From Gracilimonas sp. (lineage in GTDB: Bacteria; Bacteroidota; Rhodothermia; Balneolales; Balneolaceae), in contig NZ_JAEPPI010000002.1 in the NCBI RefSeq assembly GCF_017641085.1, positions 1 to 64,000 on the forward strand: a stretch of 64,000 nucleotides of DNA, written 5' to 3'. Of the stretch, positions 16,084 to 26,466 are shown piece after piece; the stretch's first letter is position 1; every line of letters starts with the position of its first letter. Both the position numbers and the translations under genes were made by a program. The notes under the pieces were generated by a model. That model searched no databases. It saw only the letters and a program-made list of their open reading frames with translations, and was not told the DNA's origin.

Positions 16084-18795
16084 TTAGCTCTCTGCTTTAC
16101 TTTTCTTGAGGTAATCAAGCAATACCGTATGCAGGATTCCACCATTGCGGTAGTAATCTACCTCAACCGGAGTATCGATTCTGCAATCGGTCATAAATTC
16201 AACAACTTCACCATTGGTTTTGGTTGCCGTTACTTTAATCTCGTCACGGGCTTTCACATTGTCATCCACGTGAATGTCGAATGTTTCCGAACCGTCTAAA
16301 CCAAGAGTGTCAGCACTTTCGCCTTCTTTAAACTGAAGGGGAAGTACACCCATTTGAATCAGGTTTGATCGGTGAATACGCTCGTACGAAGTCGCTATTA
16401 CCGTTTTGATTCCAAGCAGCGCAGTTCCTTTTGCAGCCCAGTCGCGGGATGAACCGGTTCCGTACTGCTTACCGGCTAAGGCAACCAGCGGTGTGTTTGT
16501 CTCCTTGTATTTCAGGGATGCATCATAAATCGTAGTGATTTCATCATCAGGGAAATACTTGGTAAACCCACCTTCTTTACCGGGAGCCAGCTGATTCTTA
16601 AACCGAACGTTGGCAAAGGTACCGCGCGTCATCACACGGTCATTACCTCGGCGTGAACCGTAAGAGTTGAAGTCTTTTTTCTCCACTCCATGTTCTTTCA
16701 GGTAAATACCTGCGGGAGCGTCTTCTTTAATATTACCGGCCGGAGAAATGTGATCAGTGGTAATAGAATCGCCAACTTTCACCAGGGCTCTCGCGCCTTT
16801 AATAGGCTTGATAGGCTCCGGCTCTTCATTCATATCCATAAAGAATGGAGGCTCCTGAATGTAGGTTGATTCTTCACTCCAGTTGAACAAATCGCCACCG
16901 GATACCGGGATTTCTTCCCAGGTTGGGGATTCAAAAATATCGCCGTACATCTTCTCGAAAAGCTCCGGACGAATAGCTGCATCCAAGTGTTCAGCTATCT
17001 CTGCCGTTGTTGGCCAGATGTCTTTCAGATACACATCATTGCCGTCTTTGTCTTTACCTAAAGGCTCGGTAGCAAGATCGATGTCCACACTTCCGGCCAG
17101 TGCATAAGCTACTACCAATGGAGGTGAAGCCAGGTAATTCGCTTTCACCCAAGGGTGAATTCGGCCTTCAAAGTTACGATTTCCGGAAAGCACGCCGGCT
17201 GCAATCAGGTCGCCTTCTTTGATGGCTTTTTCAACCGGCTCGGGCAGCGGACCTGAGTTACCGATGCAGGTAGTACATCCGTATCCTACCAGGTTAAAGC
17301 CAAGCTTATCCATATACTCGGTTAAGCCGGCTTCTTTCAGATATTCTGTTACCACACGAGAACCGGGCGCGAGTGAGGTCTTCACGTAAGCAGGCACTTT
17401 AAGTCCTTTTTCGTAGGCTTTCTTCGCTACAATTCCGGCACCCAGCATTACGCTTGGGTTGGAAGTGTTGGTACAGGAAGTAATAGCGGCAATAACCACA
17501 TCACCGTGCTTCATCTCAATTTCCTGCCCGTTTTTGTACAAGCCTTTGTTGGCCAGCTTCTCCTGAGCCAGATTGAAACCCATGGTTGGGTTATCGCTGG
17601 TCAGTGAGTTTTCAAATGCCTTCTTCATATTACCGAGGGTAATTCGGTCGTGAGGAAGTTTTGGTCCGGCAAGTGAAGTCTCAACAGTGCTCAAATCAAG
17701 TTCGAGGGTTGAAGAGAATTCAGGGTCCGGAGTATCATCCGTTCTGAATAAGCCCTGTGCCTTGGTATAATTTTCAACCAGTTGTACCAGCTCTTCGGAA
17801 CGTCCGGTTCTTCTCATATAACGCAACGACTCTTTGTCGATTGGGAAGAAACCCATGGTTGCTCCGTATTCAGGAGCCATGTTTGCGATGGTAGCTCGGT
17901 CGGGCAGACTCATATTGCTGAGTCCATCACCATAAAATTCTACAAACTTACCTACTACGCCGTGCTCACGAAGCATTTGAGTTACCGTCAGCGTTAAGTC
18001 GGTAGCGGTAACTCCTTCACGAAGTTTTCCGGTCAGTTTCATTCCGGTTACTTCAGGAACCAGCATGGAAATAGGCTGACCAAGCATAGCGGCTTCCGCT
18101 TCAATTCCGCCAACACCCCAGCCGAGAATACCGAGTCCGTTAATCATGGTTGTGTGAGAATCGGTTCCCACCAGCGTATCCGGGTAAGCCGTTGTTGTTC
18201 CGTCTTCTTCTTTTCGGGTGAAAACACCACGGCCTAAATACTCAAGGTTTACCTGGTGCACAATTCCACGCCCCGGAGGTACCACACGGAAATTATCAAA
18301 AGCTTCTTTACCCCATTTCAGGAATTCGTAGCGTTCGTTGTTACGCTCCATCTCTTTTTCCACGTTGAACATCAGCGCGGCATCTTGCCCAAACATATCA
18401 ACCTGCACAGAGTGGTCAATCACCAAATCTACAGGTACTTGCGGGTTGATGTCAGTGGCTTTACCACCCATTCGTTTCATAGCGGATCTTAAAGCTGCTA
18501 AATCAACTACAGCCGGGACACCGGTAAAATCCTGCAGCACTACGCGGGATGGTTTGAAAGGAATTTCACCCTGCGGATCTTTGGCATTATAATTCGCCAG
18601 TGCTTCAATGTCTTTTTCAGTAACAGCGTATCCGTCAAATTCGCGGAGTACGGCTTCCAATAATATTTTTACAGAGAAGGGGAGCTTGTCAATACTCTTA
18701 TAACCCAGTTCTTTCAGCTTTGGGAGGCTGTGCAGGTAGGCTTTGCCCGAACCGGTTTCAAATTCAACTCTGGTTTGCTTCAGTTTGTCGCTCAT
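16084..18795 (-). CDS. acnA: Aconitate hydratase (AcnA/IRP type)
   Basis: A 903-aa TCA-cycle enzyme interconverting citrate and isocitrate, monomeric with a 4Fe-4S cluster. Cluster ligands are visible: Cys in [16 protein letters not shown] and the pair in [17 protein letters not shown]. Also present are the substrate-binding [34 protein letters not shown] and, in the swivelling C-terminal domain, [17 protein letters not shown]. Length equals that of AcnA/IRP1-type proteins rather than AcnB. AGGAGA precedes the ATG. A TAnnTTTG box lies 37 bases upstream and a strong hairpin terminator follows, so it is transcribed alone. Confidence 0.97.
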   Translation of the reverse strand: MSDKLKQTRVEFETGSGKAYLHSLPKLKELGYKSIDKLPFSVKILLEAVLREFDGYAVTEKDIEALANYNAKDPQGEIPFKPSRVVLQDFTGVPAVVDLAALRSAMKRMGGKATDINPQVPVDLVIDHSVQVDMFGQDAALMFNVEKEMERNNERYEFLKWGKEAFDNFRVVPPGRGIVHQVNLEYLGRGVFTRKEEDGTTTAYPDTLVGTDSHTTMINGLGILGWGVGGIEAEAAMLGQPISMLVPEVTGMKLTGKLREGVTATDLTLTVTQMLREHGVVGKFVEFYGDGLSNMSLPDRATIANMAPEYGATMGFFPIDKESLRYMRRTGRSEELVQLVENYTKAQGLFRTDDTPDPEFSSTLELDLSTVETSLAGPKLPHDRITLGNMKKAFENSLTSDNPTMGFNLAQEKLANKGLYKNGQEIEMKHGDVVIAAITSCTNTSNPSVMLGAGIVAKKAYEKGLKVPAYVKTSLAPGSRVVTEYLKEAGLTEYMDKLGFNLVGYGCTTCIGNSGPLPEPVEKAIKEGDLIAAGVLSGNRNFEGRIHPWVKANYLASPPLVVAYALAGSVDIDLATEPLGKDKDGNDVYLKDIWPTTAEIAEHLDAAIRPELFEKMYGDIFESPTWEEIPVSGGDLFNWSEESTYIQEPPFFMDMNEEPEPIKPIKGARALVKVGDSITTDHISPAGNIKEDAPAGIYLKEHGVEKKDFNSYGSRRGNDRVMTRGTFANVRFKNQLAPGKEGGFTKYFPDDEITTIYDASLKYKETNTPLVALAGKQYGTGSSRDWAAKGTALLGIKTVIATSYERIHRSNLIQMGVLPLQFKEGESADTLGLDGSETFDIHVDDNVKARDEIKVTATKTNGEVVEFMTDCRIDTPVEVDYYRNGGILHTVLLDYLKKSKAES

Positions 18796-18831
18796 TTTTT
18801 ACTCGATTTAGATTTTCTTTCTCCTAATGCC

Positions 18832-18839
18832 CAAAGGTA
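18832..18839 (-). promoter_or_regulatory. TAnnTTTG promoter box of acnA
   Basis: Minus-strand TACCTTTG, an exact match to the Bacteroidota -7 consensus, lies 36 bases before the acnA ATG. The implied leader holds AGGAGA as ribosome-binding site. Assigned on motif and distance. Confidence 0.5.
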
Positions 18840-18925
18840 CAAATCTTTTTGGGCTTTGTCTTTATCAAGTATCTATGAGATTTATTGAATGCAGTGATAG
18901 ATTCAACTTTACAATTTAGACTGGT

Positions 18926-19060
18926 TTCGCCGCTCCGCTGCGGAACCTCATTGTGAGGCTCCGCCTCATGTTAGTTAAAGGGGTAATAGTGTAAAGATAT
19001 GAATGCAGTATTTGAGGCAGAGCCTCGGGTGGGCATTGCGGAGCAAAGCGCCGCAATGAG
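18926..19060. repeat. Pair of inverted GAGGC-NGA-GCCTC palindromic units
   Basis: Two related, oppositely oriented units about 45 bases apart. Each contains a small hairpin (GAGGCTCCGCCTC at 18955-18967; GAGGCAGAGCCTC at 19014-19026) next to a GC-rich hairpin (CCGC...GCGG at about 18929-18942; CATTGCGG/CCGCAATG at 19034-19058). The arrangement resembles REP/BIME-type elements. It lies between the TonB receptor gene and acnA, both on the minus strand. Confidence 0.7.
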
Positions 19061-19085
19061 AAAAAACTCGCTAAGGAGATAAAGC

Positions 19086-21338
19086 TTATTTCGACTCCAC
19101 CTTCAGGGCCACATAAGGTACAATAGGCAACTGATTTATTCCTCTTTGGGAGAACACATCGTAATAGAACAGGTTTTGTTGATCGTACAGGTTAATGGCT
19201 CCAAGCTGCACATTCAGGTTAGCCGAGGGAAGCTGAAATTTCTGCTGGAGTGATACATCAAACCGGTGGAAATCGGGCATATTTCCCTGGAAAGGTTTCT
19301 CCAGTAAAACCCTGGGTGTTCCGTATTCATCTCTCACCTCCGGAACTCCTTCATCTAAATTAAAAAAGCTGTCAAATCCTTTGGGCTGAGTGTAGGGTAA
19401 GCCCGAGCCGTAGATCCAGTTCAGATTGGCTGAAAAATTGCCCCAGTCAAAACCAAGCTGTGCATTTATTTGGTGGCGGCGATCGTGTGGAGGGTTATAT
19501 CTCTGTGTCTCTTTGCCAAACCATTGCACAAAGTGATCCTGAGAAGTTTCATATTCTGTGATTGAATAGCCATAGCCAACCGCTGCATAGAATGCTTTGT
19601 GGTTGAAGTTCAACCGCGCATCAATCCCGCGCACCGTACCATCTGCATAGGCCAGCTCCGTTGTAAATTGCGCCACGGGATTCCACACCGAAATCGGGGT
19701 ATCCTCAATGGTTTTGAAGTAGCCTTCTACGGTGAAGTCGAAACTGGAAGTCACCGTTTGTCTCCACCCAAGCAAGTAATGGGTGGTTCTGATCGTGGTT
19801 TTATAACCGGGCGGCAACATCCAGGCTGTAAAAGCGGTGCCGGCATCACGTAAGTCGGCCAAGCCAATTAACGGCTGAAGATACACGCCTGCTGCTCCAT
19901 GAAATTCCCCGTTAAAAACATCCGTGAAGTCTAAAGAAAACCTAAACCGAGGCTCCAGGGTACCGTCAAGCCGAATCATATATGAATTGGCAACAAGTCC
20001 GGGTTTCAGGGATAAGTATTTCCCTACCGGAACCTCACTCTCCAAATATAATCCGGTTGTTAAAAATGATTCTTCGTTCGCATCCAAAGAGTTGAACCTA
20101 TTCAGAATGTCGAAGTTCACCGTTCGGTAGTTGGCAAAGAAACCATACTCAATTTTGATATCGCTCACATAGTTAACGAAACTGAGATCCAGGTTTGACT
20201 TGAAAATATTGGACGTTCTACGCCCTCCTCCACCACCGCCCGCTTCGTTGTTAAAATTGGAAAGGCCAAAATTCAGCTCCATAAATGAAAGGGAAGATTC
20301 CTGGGCAGTTCCAAAGCAGCGGGTTCCGGCAACTGCATTGCTCCATTTAAAATATTGATCCGAATCAAAATTGAGCTTGCCCCGGTCGTAGGTTCGCATT
20401 AAAAGAGCAGAACAGCCAAGGCCTTCGTTGTTGGTGCTATTAAATTTCATCAGCTGACTGTTAAACTTCAGCGGCTGTTGCTCCTGTAAATACGCATCGC
20501 TCGTCTCCTCAATTAAAGATCCCCGCATGGAAAAAAGCAGAGAGCTCTTTCCCTTTTTAACCGGCGTTTCCACAAATAAATCAGAAATAAAAGGACTCAC
20601 AGATGCCGACCACCCGGGCTCGTACAAATTCCCGTTCTTCAGCCTCACATCCATAACCGATGAAGACCGTCCACTGTATTTGGGGCCAAATCCACCGGCA
20701 TAAAAATCGGCTGAAGAAACCACATCCTCCGGAAATACCGAGAAAAACCCGACAATATGAAAAGGTTGATAAATCAGGGTACCGTCCATCAGCACCATAT
20801 TCTCAGAAGGAGTACCTCCCCGAACAAAAAGCTGACCGCCTCTGTCTCCGGTAGCTAAAACGCCGGGCTGAGTTTGAATATAGCTCACCAAATCGGCACT
20901 GCCTGCCGGTGTTGGTGCCCGGCCAATGGTTTCGGGCTGAATCCGGGTTTGCCCTACATTATCGCCCCGGCTTCGGTCAGAGACGGTAACTTCTCCAAGC
21001 TCCTCACTGGAAGGACTCAGTGTTATGTTTTTAAGAATGGCTCCTCCGTAATTAATTACCCGAATGGTATCGGTGTAGGATTGGTAACCCACATAACTCG
21101 CCTTGAAAATATAATCTCCCCGGTCAATGTTATTTATCTGGTAATGCCCGTTGTTATCCGTTACCGTACCCTTCACTATCTCCCCGGAGAAGGTCTGGAT
21201 TGAAACGGTGGCACTTATCAGAGCCTCCCCGGTTCCCTGGTCTGAAATAATACCCCTGACCGCATTATTCTGGGCATATACTTCTTTCAGGGGTAATAAC
21301 AAAAGTAGTAGGAAAATACTTTTTTTTAGTTCCGACAT
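19086..21338 (-). CDS. TonB-dependent receptor with carboxypeptidase-regulatory-like domain
   Basis: A 750-aa outer-membrane protein. A signal peptide (LLLLLPLKEVYAQ) is followed by a CarboxypepD_reg-like Ig domain (GIISDQGTGEALISATVSI, about 28-110), a plug domain (LVSYIQTQPGVLATGDRGGQLFVRGGTPSENMVLMDG) and a C-terminal beta barrel. These receptors import ligands too large for porins, driven by TonB. It is the second gene after a DUF4249 lipoprotein, a pairing common in Bacteroidota; ligand unknown. No SusD gene is adjacent, so it is not a standard glycan-uptake pair. Confidence 0.92.
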   Translation of the reverse strand: MSELKKSIFLLLLLLPLKEVYAQNNAVRGIISDQGTGEALISATVSIQTFSGEIVKGTVTDNNGHYQINNIDRGDYIFKASYVGYQSYTDTIRVINYGGAILKNITLSPSSEELGEVTVSDRSRGDNVGQTRIQPETIGRAPTPAGSADLVSYIQTQPGVLATGDRGGQLFVRGGTPSENMVLMDGTLIYQPFHIVGFFSVFPEDVVSSADFYAGGFGPKYSGRSSSVMDVRLKNGNLYEPGWSASVSPFISDLFVETPVKKGKSSLLFSMRGSLIEETSDAYLQEQQPLKFNSQLMKFNSTNNEGLGCSALLMRTYDRGKLNFDSDQYFKWSNAVAGTRCFGTAQESSLSFMELNFGLSNFNNEAGGGGGGRRTSNIFKSNLDLSFVNYVSDIKIEYGFFANYRTVNFDILNRFNSLDANEESFLTTGLYLESEVPVGKYLSLKPGLVANSYMIRLDGTLEPRFRFSLDFTDVFNGEFHGAAGVYLQPLIGLADLRDAGTAFTAWMLPPGYKTTIRTTHYLLGWRQTVTSSFDFTVEGYFKTIEDTPISVWNPVAQFTTELAYADGTVRGIDARLNFNHKAFYAAVGYGYSITEYETSQDHFVQWFGKETQRYNPPHDRRHQINAQLGFDWGNFSANLNWIYGSGLPYTQPKGFDSFFNLDEGVPEVRDEYGTPRVLLEKPFQGNMPDFHRFDVSLQQKFQLPSANLNVQLGAINLYDQQNLFYYDVFSQRGINQLPIVPYVALKVESK

Positions 21339-21388
21339 TATCTATTGAGATGATTAGTTATCCCGCTAACTGATAAATTCATTGAAAG

Positions 21389-22219
21389 TTAATTTGTACA
21401 TGGCGGCTTCCGGGGAGTTAAAATTACTTCACGCCGTGCAACACCGGCCAACACTCCCGTTCCGTTTTCAACATTTGATACCACTTCCGGCAAGGCCACT
21501 TCGATATCCTCCAGGCTTGTCGCGTCCGGCCAGCTATCGGTGGCAGTCACCACTTCTACCGCTGACCTGTTTACAATATAATTGCTTGTCCCTAACTCAT
21601 CCCGAATAGCATTACTCCCCCGAACAATGAAGAAATACCCTCCGTCAGGATTTAATAAGGTATGATCCAGCTGTGACACTGAGATTTCAACCTCTTGTCC
21701 ACATCCCATATCTGTAATCGGCTGAACCAGGTAATTCGCAGAAGCTACCACCAATGAGTCATTTGCCAAACCTGAAACCCGGATTTCTCCGTTTCTTTCT
21801 TCAATTTCCGGAGGTTCTAAATAGGAGGGGGTTTCCAGGGTAACCCTGCTTTGCTCGCCGTCCTCGTTTTCTGCTACAAGAGTATATACTTCATTGGTAA
21901 AGACGGAATCGGGCAGCCAGTAATTCCATACGTAGGTGTCCCCGCTAAACTTAAAGAGCGAGTCGTTAAGGGTTACCGTCTCTCCGGTCGCTTCGCGGGT
22001 AAGGTGCACCTCACTTGACCTGATCGAAGGATCCTGAGGAAGATAACTTTCACCGATGGGCATCACCCGCACCCACTGCGTGTCGCTGTGCACATCAAGC
22101 ACTCCGTAAATGGTAAACACATCGTCCGTTTTATCCAGCGGTTGGAAGGATTGCTCACAGCCCGTACAAAAAAGGAAGAGGCAAACGGCGGCAAAAAGAA
22201 CCGATGAGACTTTATTCAT
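21389..22219 (-). CDS. DUF4249 family lipoprotein
   Basis: A 276-aa lipoprotein starting MNKVSSVLFAAVCLFLFCTGC, with the lipobox Cys at residue 21. The mature part has the DUF4249 pattern: FTIYGVLDVHSDTQWVRVMPIGESY near the start, followed by paired strands with PDSVFTNEVYTLVAENEDG and a late conserved-looking Cys pair region. The start at 22219 is chosen so the signal peptide is of normal length; two further in-frame starts lie upstream. It lies 50 bases ahead of the TonB receptor gene on the same strand and is presumably its surface partner. Function of the family is unknown. Confidence 0.85.
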   Translation of the reverse strand: MNKVSSVLFAAVCLFLFCTGCEQSFQPLDKTDDVFTIYGVLDVHSDTQWVRVMPIGESYLPQDPSIRSSEVHLTREATGETVTLNDSLFKFSGDTYVWNYWLPDSVFTNEVYTLVAENEDGEQSRVTLETPSYLEPPEIEERNGEIRVSGLANDSLVVASANYLVQPITDMGCGQEVEISVSQLDHTLLNPDGGYFFIVRGSNAIRDELGTSNYIVNRSAVEVVTATDSWPDATSLEDIEVALPEVVSNVENGTGVLAGVARREVILTPRKPPCTN

Positions 22220-22588
22220 ATGTATGTTTTTTGGACGCTTAAACTTCATAATCAATCGTACTGCCGTGATAGTATTTAATTGTAATCAGAGATACAATAA
22301 TTTAGCATGAATATGCGGGTATAGGCACTATTCATTTTGATGTGCTGCCGGGAAAATGGTTATTTTTGGATTTCACTCAAAGAAGTGAACATTTCTGCTT
22401 TTCCCAGTGTATCTCTGCTTCATACAGGAACTCAAGCTTGGTGCGTACATATTTGCCGGGTTCCAACCTCATCTCTTACCCGCTGCGCAACAAAACTCAT
22501 AAGCAATTGTTATAATTAAAGTAATTTTGTAACAAATGCCGGTGTATGTACTCTTATTAATATCCGCCGGTAAAACCAGAGAGATCTT
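22220..22588. other. Intergenic stretch, AT-rich, no gene seen
   Basis: Divergent region between the DUF4249 gene and the lipoprotein genes to the right. A plus-strand TATTTTTG box at 22361-22368 matches the TAnnTTTG consensus but is over 200 bases from the next start. A 60-codon frame at 22337-22519 has no family character, signal peptide or ribosome site and I leave it out. Confidence 0.4.
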
Positions 22589-22672
22589 ATGCTAAAACTA
22601 ACGGCACAACAGGGGCTTATTTTACTCCTTGCTTATCTTTTGAATGGGTGTGGGTTAGCTGAAAAGCTATGA
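22589..22672 (+). CDS. Possible 27-aa lipopeptide
   Basis: A short frame coding 27 residues: MLKLTAQQG, a hydrophobic stretch LILLLAYLL, then NGC as a lipobox-like site and a six-residue tail. The ATG is preceded by AGAGAGATC as a weak ribosome site. It may be a genuine very small lipoprotein (as entericidins are) or the remnant of a longer lipoprotein gene. It ends 21 bases before the next lipoprotein start. Support is limited to the signal-like pattern. Confidence 0.3.
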   Translation: MLKLTAQQGLILLLAYLLNGCGLAEKL

Positions 22673-22693
22673 ACCAAAATAAAGGATGCAATT

Positions 22694-23449
22694 ATGAAAA
22701 GTGTTTCTTCATTTATATTGATAAGTTGTTTCACCAGCCTCTTTATCTTTAGTTGCAAAAATGAAATTGTGGCCCCAAAAGATCCTGTTATTGCAAAATC
22801 TTATTCTCACTTCCTTTGGCCCAATGCAGTGGGAAACCAATGGATTTATGACCGTTATGTAACATCAAATTTTGTAAATAGCGATACTAGTTGGGAGTAT
22901 GAAAGTTTTGATTCCTTCCATATTAAATTTGATTCAATTGATTTCACCCAAAGCAAGTTTATTGTAGAAATTGAGGAAAAAAAAGACATCCTTTTAAAGG
23001 ATACCTTATATAATGCTCAAATTATAAACAATGGATTTCGTTATCCTTACTATTTCGGTAAAGAGGATATTTACAACTTAGGTATATATGATAATAAAGG
23101 AGATAGCCTATTAAAAAAAGGCCTTTATTTACCTAATCCTTTACCTGATACACCTTGGGATGGTCAATTTAGTTTAAGAATTGACGGGATATTAAAAGTA
23201 GTGGATGTTTATGACCGAAGAGTGGTATCAAAAGATGAGGTAATTACTACTCCCGCAGGTACCTTCGAGTGCTATGTCATTAGAACCATGGTAGATGAAC
23301 CGATAGATGTGGCTGGATATTTGACCTTGTTCGAATATTATGCACCAGAAGTAGGCTTAGTTGCCAAAGTCCGTCTGCTTTTGGTTCCCAATCTTTATTG
23401 GTATTTGGATTATGTGGATTTGCTTAAAAGGTATGAACTGAAACAATAA
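22694..23449 (+). CDS. Lipoprotein of unknown function
   Basis: A 251-aa protein with lipoprotein signal (SSFILISCFTSLFIFSC, lipobox IFSC). The mature part begins with a HFLWPNAVGNQWIYDRYV segment; NxWxY blocks of this type occur in many Bacteroidota exported proteins of unknown function. A later TTPAGTFECYVIRT motif recurs in the same group. The gene is visibly more AT-rich than its neighbours. AAAGGA precedes the ATG. It lies 16 bases upstream of the metalloprotease gene, so the two are probably co-transcribed. Confidence 0.75.
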   Translation: MKSVSSFILISCFTSLFIFSCKNEIVAPKDPVIAKSYSHFLWPNAVGNQWIYDRYVTSNFVNSDTSWEYESFDSFHIKFDSIDFTQSKFIVEIEEKKDILLKDTLYNAQIINNGFRYPYYFGKEDIYNLGIYDNKGDSLLKKGLYLPNPLPDTPWDGQFSLRIDGILKVVDVYDRRVVSKDEVITTPAGTFECYVIRTMVDEPIDVAGYLTLFEYYAPEVGLVAKVRLLLVPNLYWYLDYVDLLKRYELKQ

Positions 23450-23465
23450 TATCAAGGAGTACACC

Positions 23466-26318
23466 ATGAAAACAAATGCGATACTATTCACTTTCCTGTG
23501 GATTCTGGCCGTGCCACAGCATGTATTGTCTCAAGCATCAACCATTTTTGATGAGGTCGAGAGGAGTTCGATTACCAACCTGGAGCAGATTAAACAGTTG
23601 GATACTGTAACAGAAAACGAGAGCTATCACCAACTAAAGCTGGTAAAATTCACCAAGTCCAATTTGTCCGGGTTAAAAAGAATCAGTTTCACTCCTTTTG
23701 ATGGGAGTACCCATGAATTTGAAGTTCAAACCAATGAAACAAAACGCAGTGGAAGCCATCGGATAAAAGGGGTATCGGGGAATGATTCGTTTGCTATCAC
23801 CATAAGAGGCGATAAGGTGACCGGCAGAATTCATATTGATAAGAAGTTGTATGCTATTATTCCTTTAGGCGGTTCTTTTCATGCCATTATAGAGGTAGAT
23901 CGTTCATCCTACGAACCGGAGGCCCCTCCCATAGAAATAGATTCCAACTCTGCTGAAGGGGCATTCAAGCAATCGAAGTCCCTTATGTCGGGTACCGCCA
24001 TTATAGATGTGTTAGTGGCCTATACTCCGGCTGCTGGAAATATAACGGGAATCGAAGGCATTATAGAGGATGCCATTTTGGATGCCAATGATTCCTTTGA
24101 TGCGGACGATCTGGATATGGAATACAATCTGGTTCATATGTTTGAGTTAAGTGGGTTTTCTGAAGGGAATGATTCAATGAATCAAATACTAAGTAATTTT
24201 AGAAATAATACAACGGTTGGTGATTTACGGGATCAATACCAAGCTGATCTATGTTTTCTGATTACTAATAGGTCTGATATTTCAGGAATTGCATATGTGA
24301 TAGAAAATCCAAATTCTGGAACTTCAAGTTTTGGGTTTGGTATTGGTAATTATGATCGTGTAAGAGATACCCGTACCTTTGCCCATGAAACCGGGCACAA
24401 TTTAGGAGGAAGACATAATATAGAAGAAGATTCTACTGGTACATATAATCACGGCTTTTTATACGATCCGGGAGATTGGGCAACTATCATGTCTTATTAT
24501 GATTTACAGACTCAGGAACGAGAGAATTTCTGGTCCAATCCAGATAAAACCCACAATGGTGTAGTGAGGGGAGATGTAACTTATGCAGACAATGCTCGGA
24601 AAATTAGTGAAACCAATACTACTACTTCAGAATATAGGGAGCCTCAGCTCTCTGGTACATTATCAGATGATCAAACATTGAATGGCAGGGAATATGTGAT
24701 TTCTGGGACGTTGACAGTGCCAAGTGGGGTTACGTTTGAGGCTGGACCTTATGGCACTATATTTAATGGAGTATCAAATGCACAAATCCAAGTAAATGGC
24801 GACTTTATTATTGGAGAGAACTCAATCTTAAATGATATTCACATTGACGTAGCCACAGGTGGAGAATTAATCATTCATGAAGGTGCTACCCTATCATTTG
24901 ATAGCGGTCAAGGAATAGAGGGAGATGGAGTAATCATAATGGATGGCACAAACCCTAACCGAATTACACTGGAAGCTTCCGGGGGCTCCAACTGGGATGG
25001 TTTGGAAATCAATGAAGATAATTCTTCTATTGCCTATGTTGATATTGAAGACGCCGTCAATGGAATTACGTCTTATAATGTATCCGGGCTGGAAGTACAA
25101 AACGTAGAAGTCTTTAACAGCACCTGGGACGGGTTCCGGTTCATCAATACCTCCACTTCTTCCCCCACCGGTGGGTTTGGATATTTACGTGCAGATGGAA
25201 ATGGCACCTATGGAGTGTATTATGATGGAGGTTCGAACGATGAGCTCACAAACAGCATCATGGTCGATAATCCCTCAGCCGGACTTTTCCTGACGGGCGG
25301 AGCGAGTCTGGAAGGAGTCGTAAATTCCCGCATCTATGACGGAGGGACCAATGGCATACAGGCCAATGGTAGTTCCTACCTTGAAATCAACTCCTCCAGC
25401 ATACACGATAATAGCTACCGGGATGGGTATGCCTATAGCTCTACCATCGACGCTACCGGAAATTGGTGGGGGTCTTCGTTTCCATCTCCCAGCCAGTTTG
25501 AGGAAGTTTCGGGCGGATCTATTGATTATTCCAATCACCTGTTCTTTGATCCCTTACCTGCCGGTTTTCAGAAACGAGGTAATTCTAGCGGTAATGAACC
25601 AAAAGCAAAAACGGCCGGGCATGCTGTTGGTGAAATCAACAGCGTGGCTACCCTCCGAAAAGCCCTGAGCGGATTTAAAGGAGAAGAAGCCCTTACGGAG
25701 TTAAACCGGATATCAGGCCCTGAGCTACCCCCGGCATTACAACAATGGGCAAAAGTTATACAGGTAGAGCTGCATCAACGACTGGACAATCACCAGCAGG
25801 CCATTGAAACAGCCAATACCCTTTTGGCCTCGCAAGTAACACCGGCGGACATTCGCACCACCATGGGGCGACGCCTGTTCTACAGTTACCTACTGGGCAC
25901 CCAAGACATGCAGGCTGCCCAGGCAACACTGGCCAACCTGGAGCAATGGGGAGAAACCGAAGCCGAACTCAAACAATTAAGCTGGTTGTTAGAGCGCCGC
26001 AAGGAAGATGTACAATCCGGAAGTACTGCGGAGCGCCCACAACGTATAGCCCAAGAAACCAATGTACAGCTCAGTAATTATCCGAACCCGTTTAATCCCT
26101 CAACGGTTATCAAATACGAATTGCCCCAAAACAGTACCGTACGGTTACAAGTATTTGACATGTTAGGCCGGGAAGTAGTGACCTTGGTGGACCAGCAGCA
26201 GTCACCCGGGCAATACTCCTATACTTTTGATGCAAGCACGCTTTCATCGGGTATTTACATTTACCGGTTGCAGGCTGTAAACTCGGTCATCACCAAACAA
26301 ATGACACTGATTAAATAA
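23466..26318 (+). CDS. Secreted reprolysin-like zinc metalloprotease with T9SS sorting domain
   Basis: A 950-aa exported protein. Signal peptide (cleavage near VLSQA), propeptide-like region to about 175, then a metzincin domain (about 175-395) with the zinc motif HETGHNLGGRH at residues 307-317 and a Met-turn TIMSYY near 340. A right-handed beta-helix-like region (about 400-690) and a helical Gln/Ala-rich segment follow. The end is a PNPFNPSTVIKYELP sorting domain, the type recognised by the type IX secretion system. Base composition changes inside the gene: bases 24181-24240 have 17 G/C of 60 while 25861-25920 have 37 of 60, suggesting a mosaic origin. Substrate unknown. Confidence 0.88.
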   Translation: MKTNAILFTFLWILAVPQHVLSQASTIFDEVERSSITNLEQIKQLDTVTENESYHQLKLVKFTKSNLSGLKRISFTPFDGSTHEFEVQTNETKRSGSHRIKGVSGNDSFAITIRGDKVTGRIHIDKKLYAIIPLGGSFHAIIEVDRSSYEPEAPPIEIDSNSAEGAFKQSKSLMSGTAIIDVLVAYTPAAGNITGIEGIIEDAILDANDSFDADDLDMEYNLVHMFELSGFSEGNDSMNQILSNFRNNTTVGDLRDQYQADLCFLITNRSDISGIAYVIENPNSGTSSFGFGIGNYDRVRDTRTFAHETGHNLGGRHNIEEDSTGTYNHGFLYDPGDWATIMSYYDLQTQERENFWSNPDKTHNGVVRGDVTYADNARKISETNTTTSEYREPQLSGTLSDDQTLNGREYVISGTLTVPSGVTFEAGPYGTIFNGVSNAQIQVNGDFIIGENSILNDIHIDVATGGELIIHEGATLSFDSGQGIEGDGVIIMDGTNPNRITLEASGGSNWDGLEINEDNSSIAYVDIEDAVNGITSYNVSGLEVQNVEVFNSTWDGFRFINTSTSSPTGGFGYLRADGNGTYGVYYDGGSNDELTNSIMVDNPSAGLFLTGGASLEGVVNSRIYDGGTNGIQANGSSYLEINSSSIHDNSYRDGYAYSSTIDATGNWWGSSFPSPSQFEEVSGGSIDYSNHLFFDPLPAGFQKRGNSSGNEPKAKTAGHAVGEINSVATLRKALSGFKGEEALTELNRISGPELPPALQQWAKVIQVELHQRLDNHQQAIETANTLLASQVTPADIRTTMGRRLFYSYLLGTQDMQAAQATLANLEQWGETEAELKQLSWLLERRKEDVQSGSTAERPQRIAQETNVQLSNYPNPFNPSTVIKYELPQNSTVRLQVFDMLGREVVTLVDQQQSPGQYSYTFDASTLSSGIYIYRLQAVNSVITKQMTLIK

Positions 26319-26348
26319 TTCACACTTAACTTAACTTACTTCAAAGCT

Positions 26349-26382
26349 AAAGCCTTCCTGTAATTTTGGGAAGGCTTTTCTA
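26349..26382 (+). terminator. Terminator after the metalloprotease gene
   Basis: Ten-bp stem AAAGCCTTCC/GGAAGGCTTT (26349-26358 with 26369-26378) with a ten-base loop, followed by TTTTC. It lies 30 bases after the stop codon. Confidence 0.8.
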
Positions 26383-26466
26383 TTTCCCGCCTTCTTTCTT
26401 GAAAAGATTAATTTAAATAGTTGATAGGCACCCTGTTCATTTGATATTTTTCGGGAGGCAACTTTT

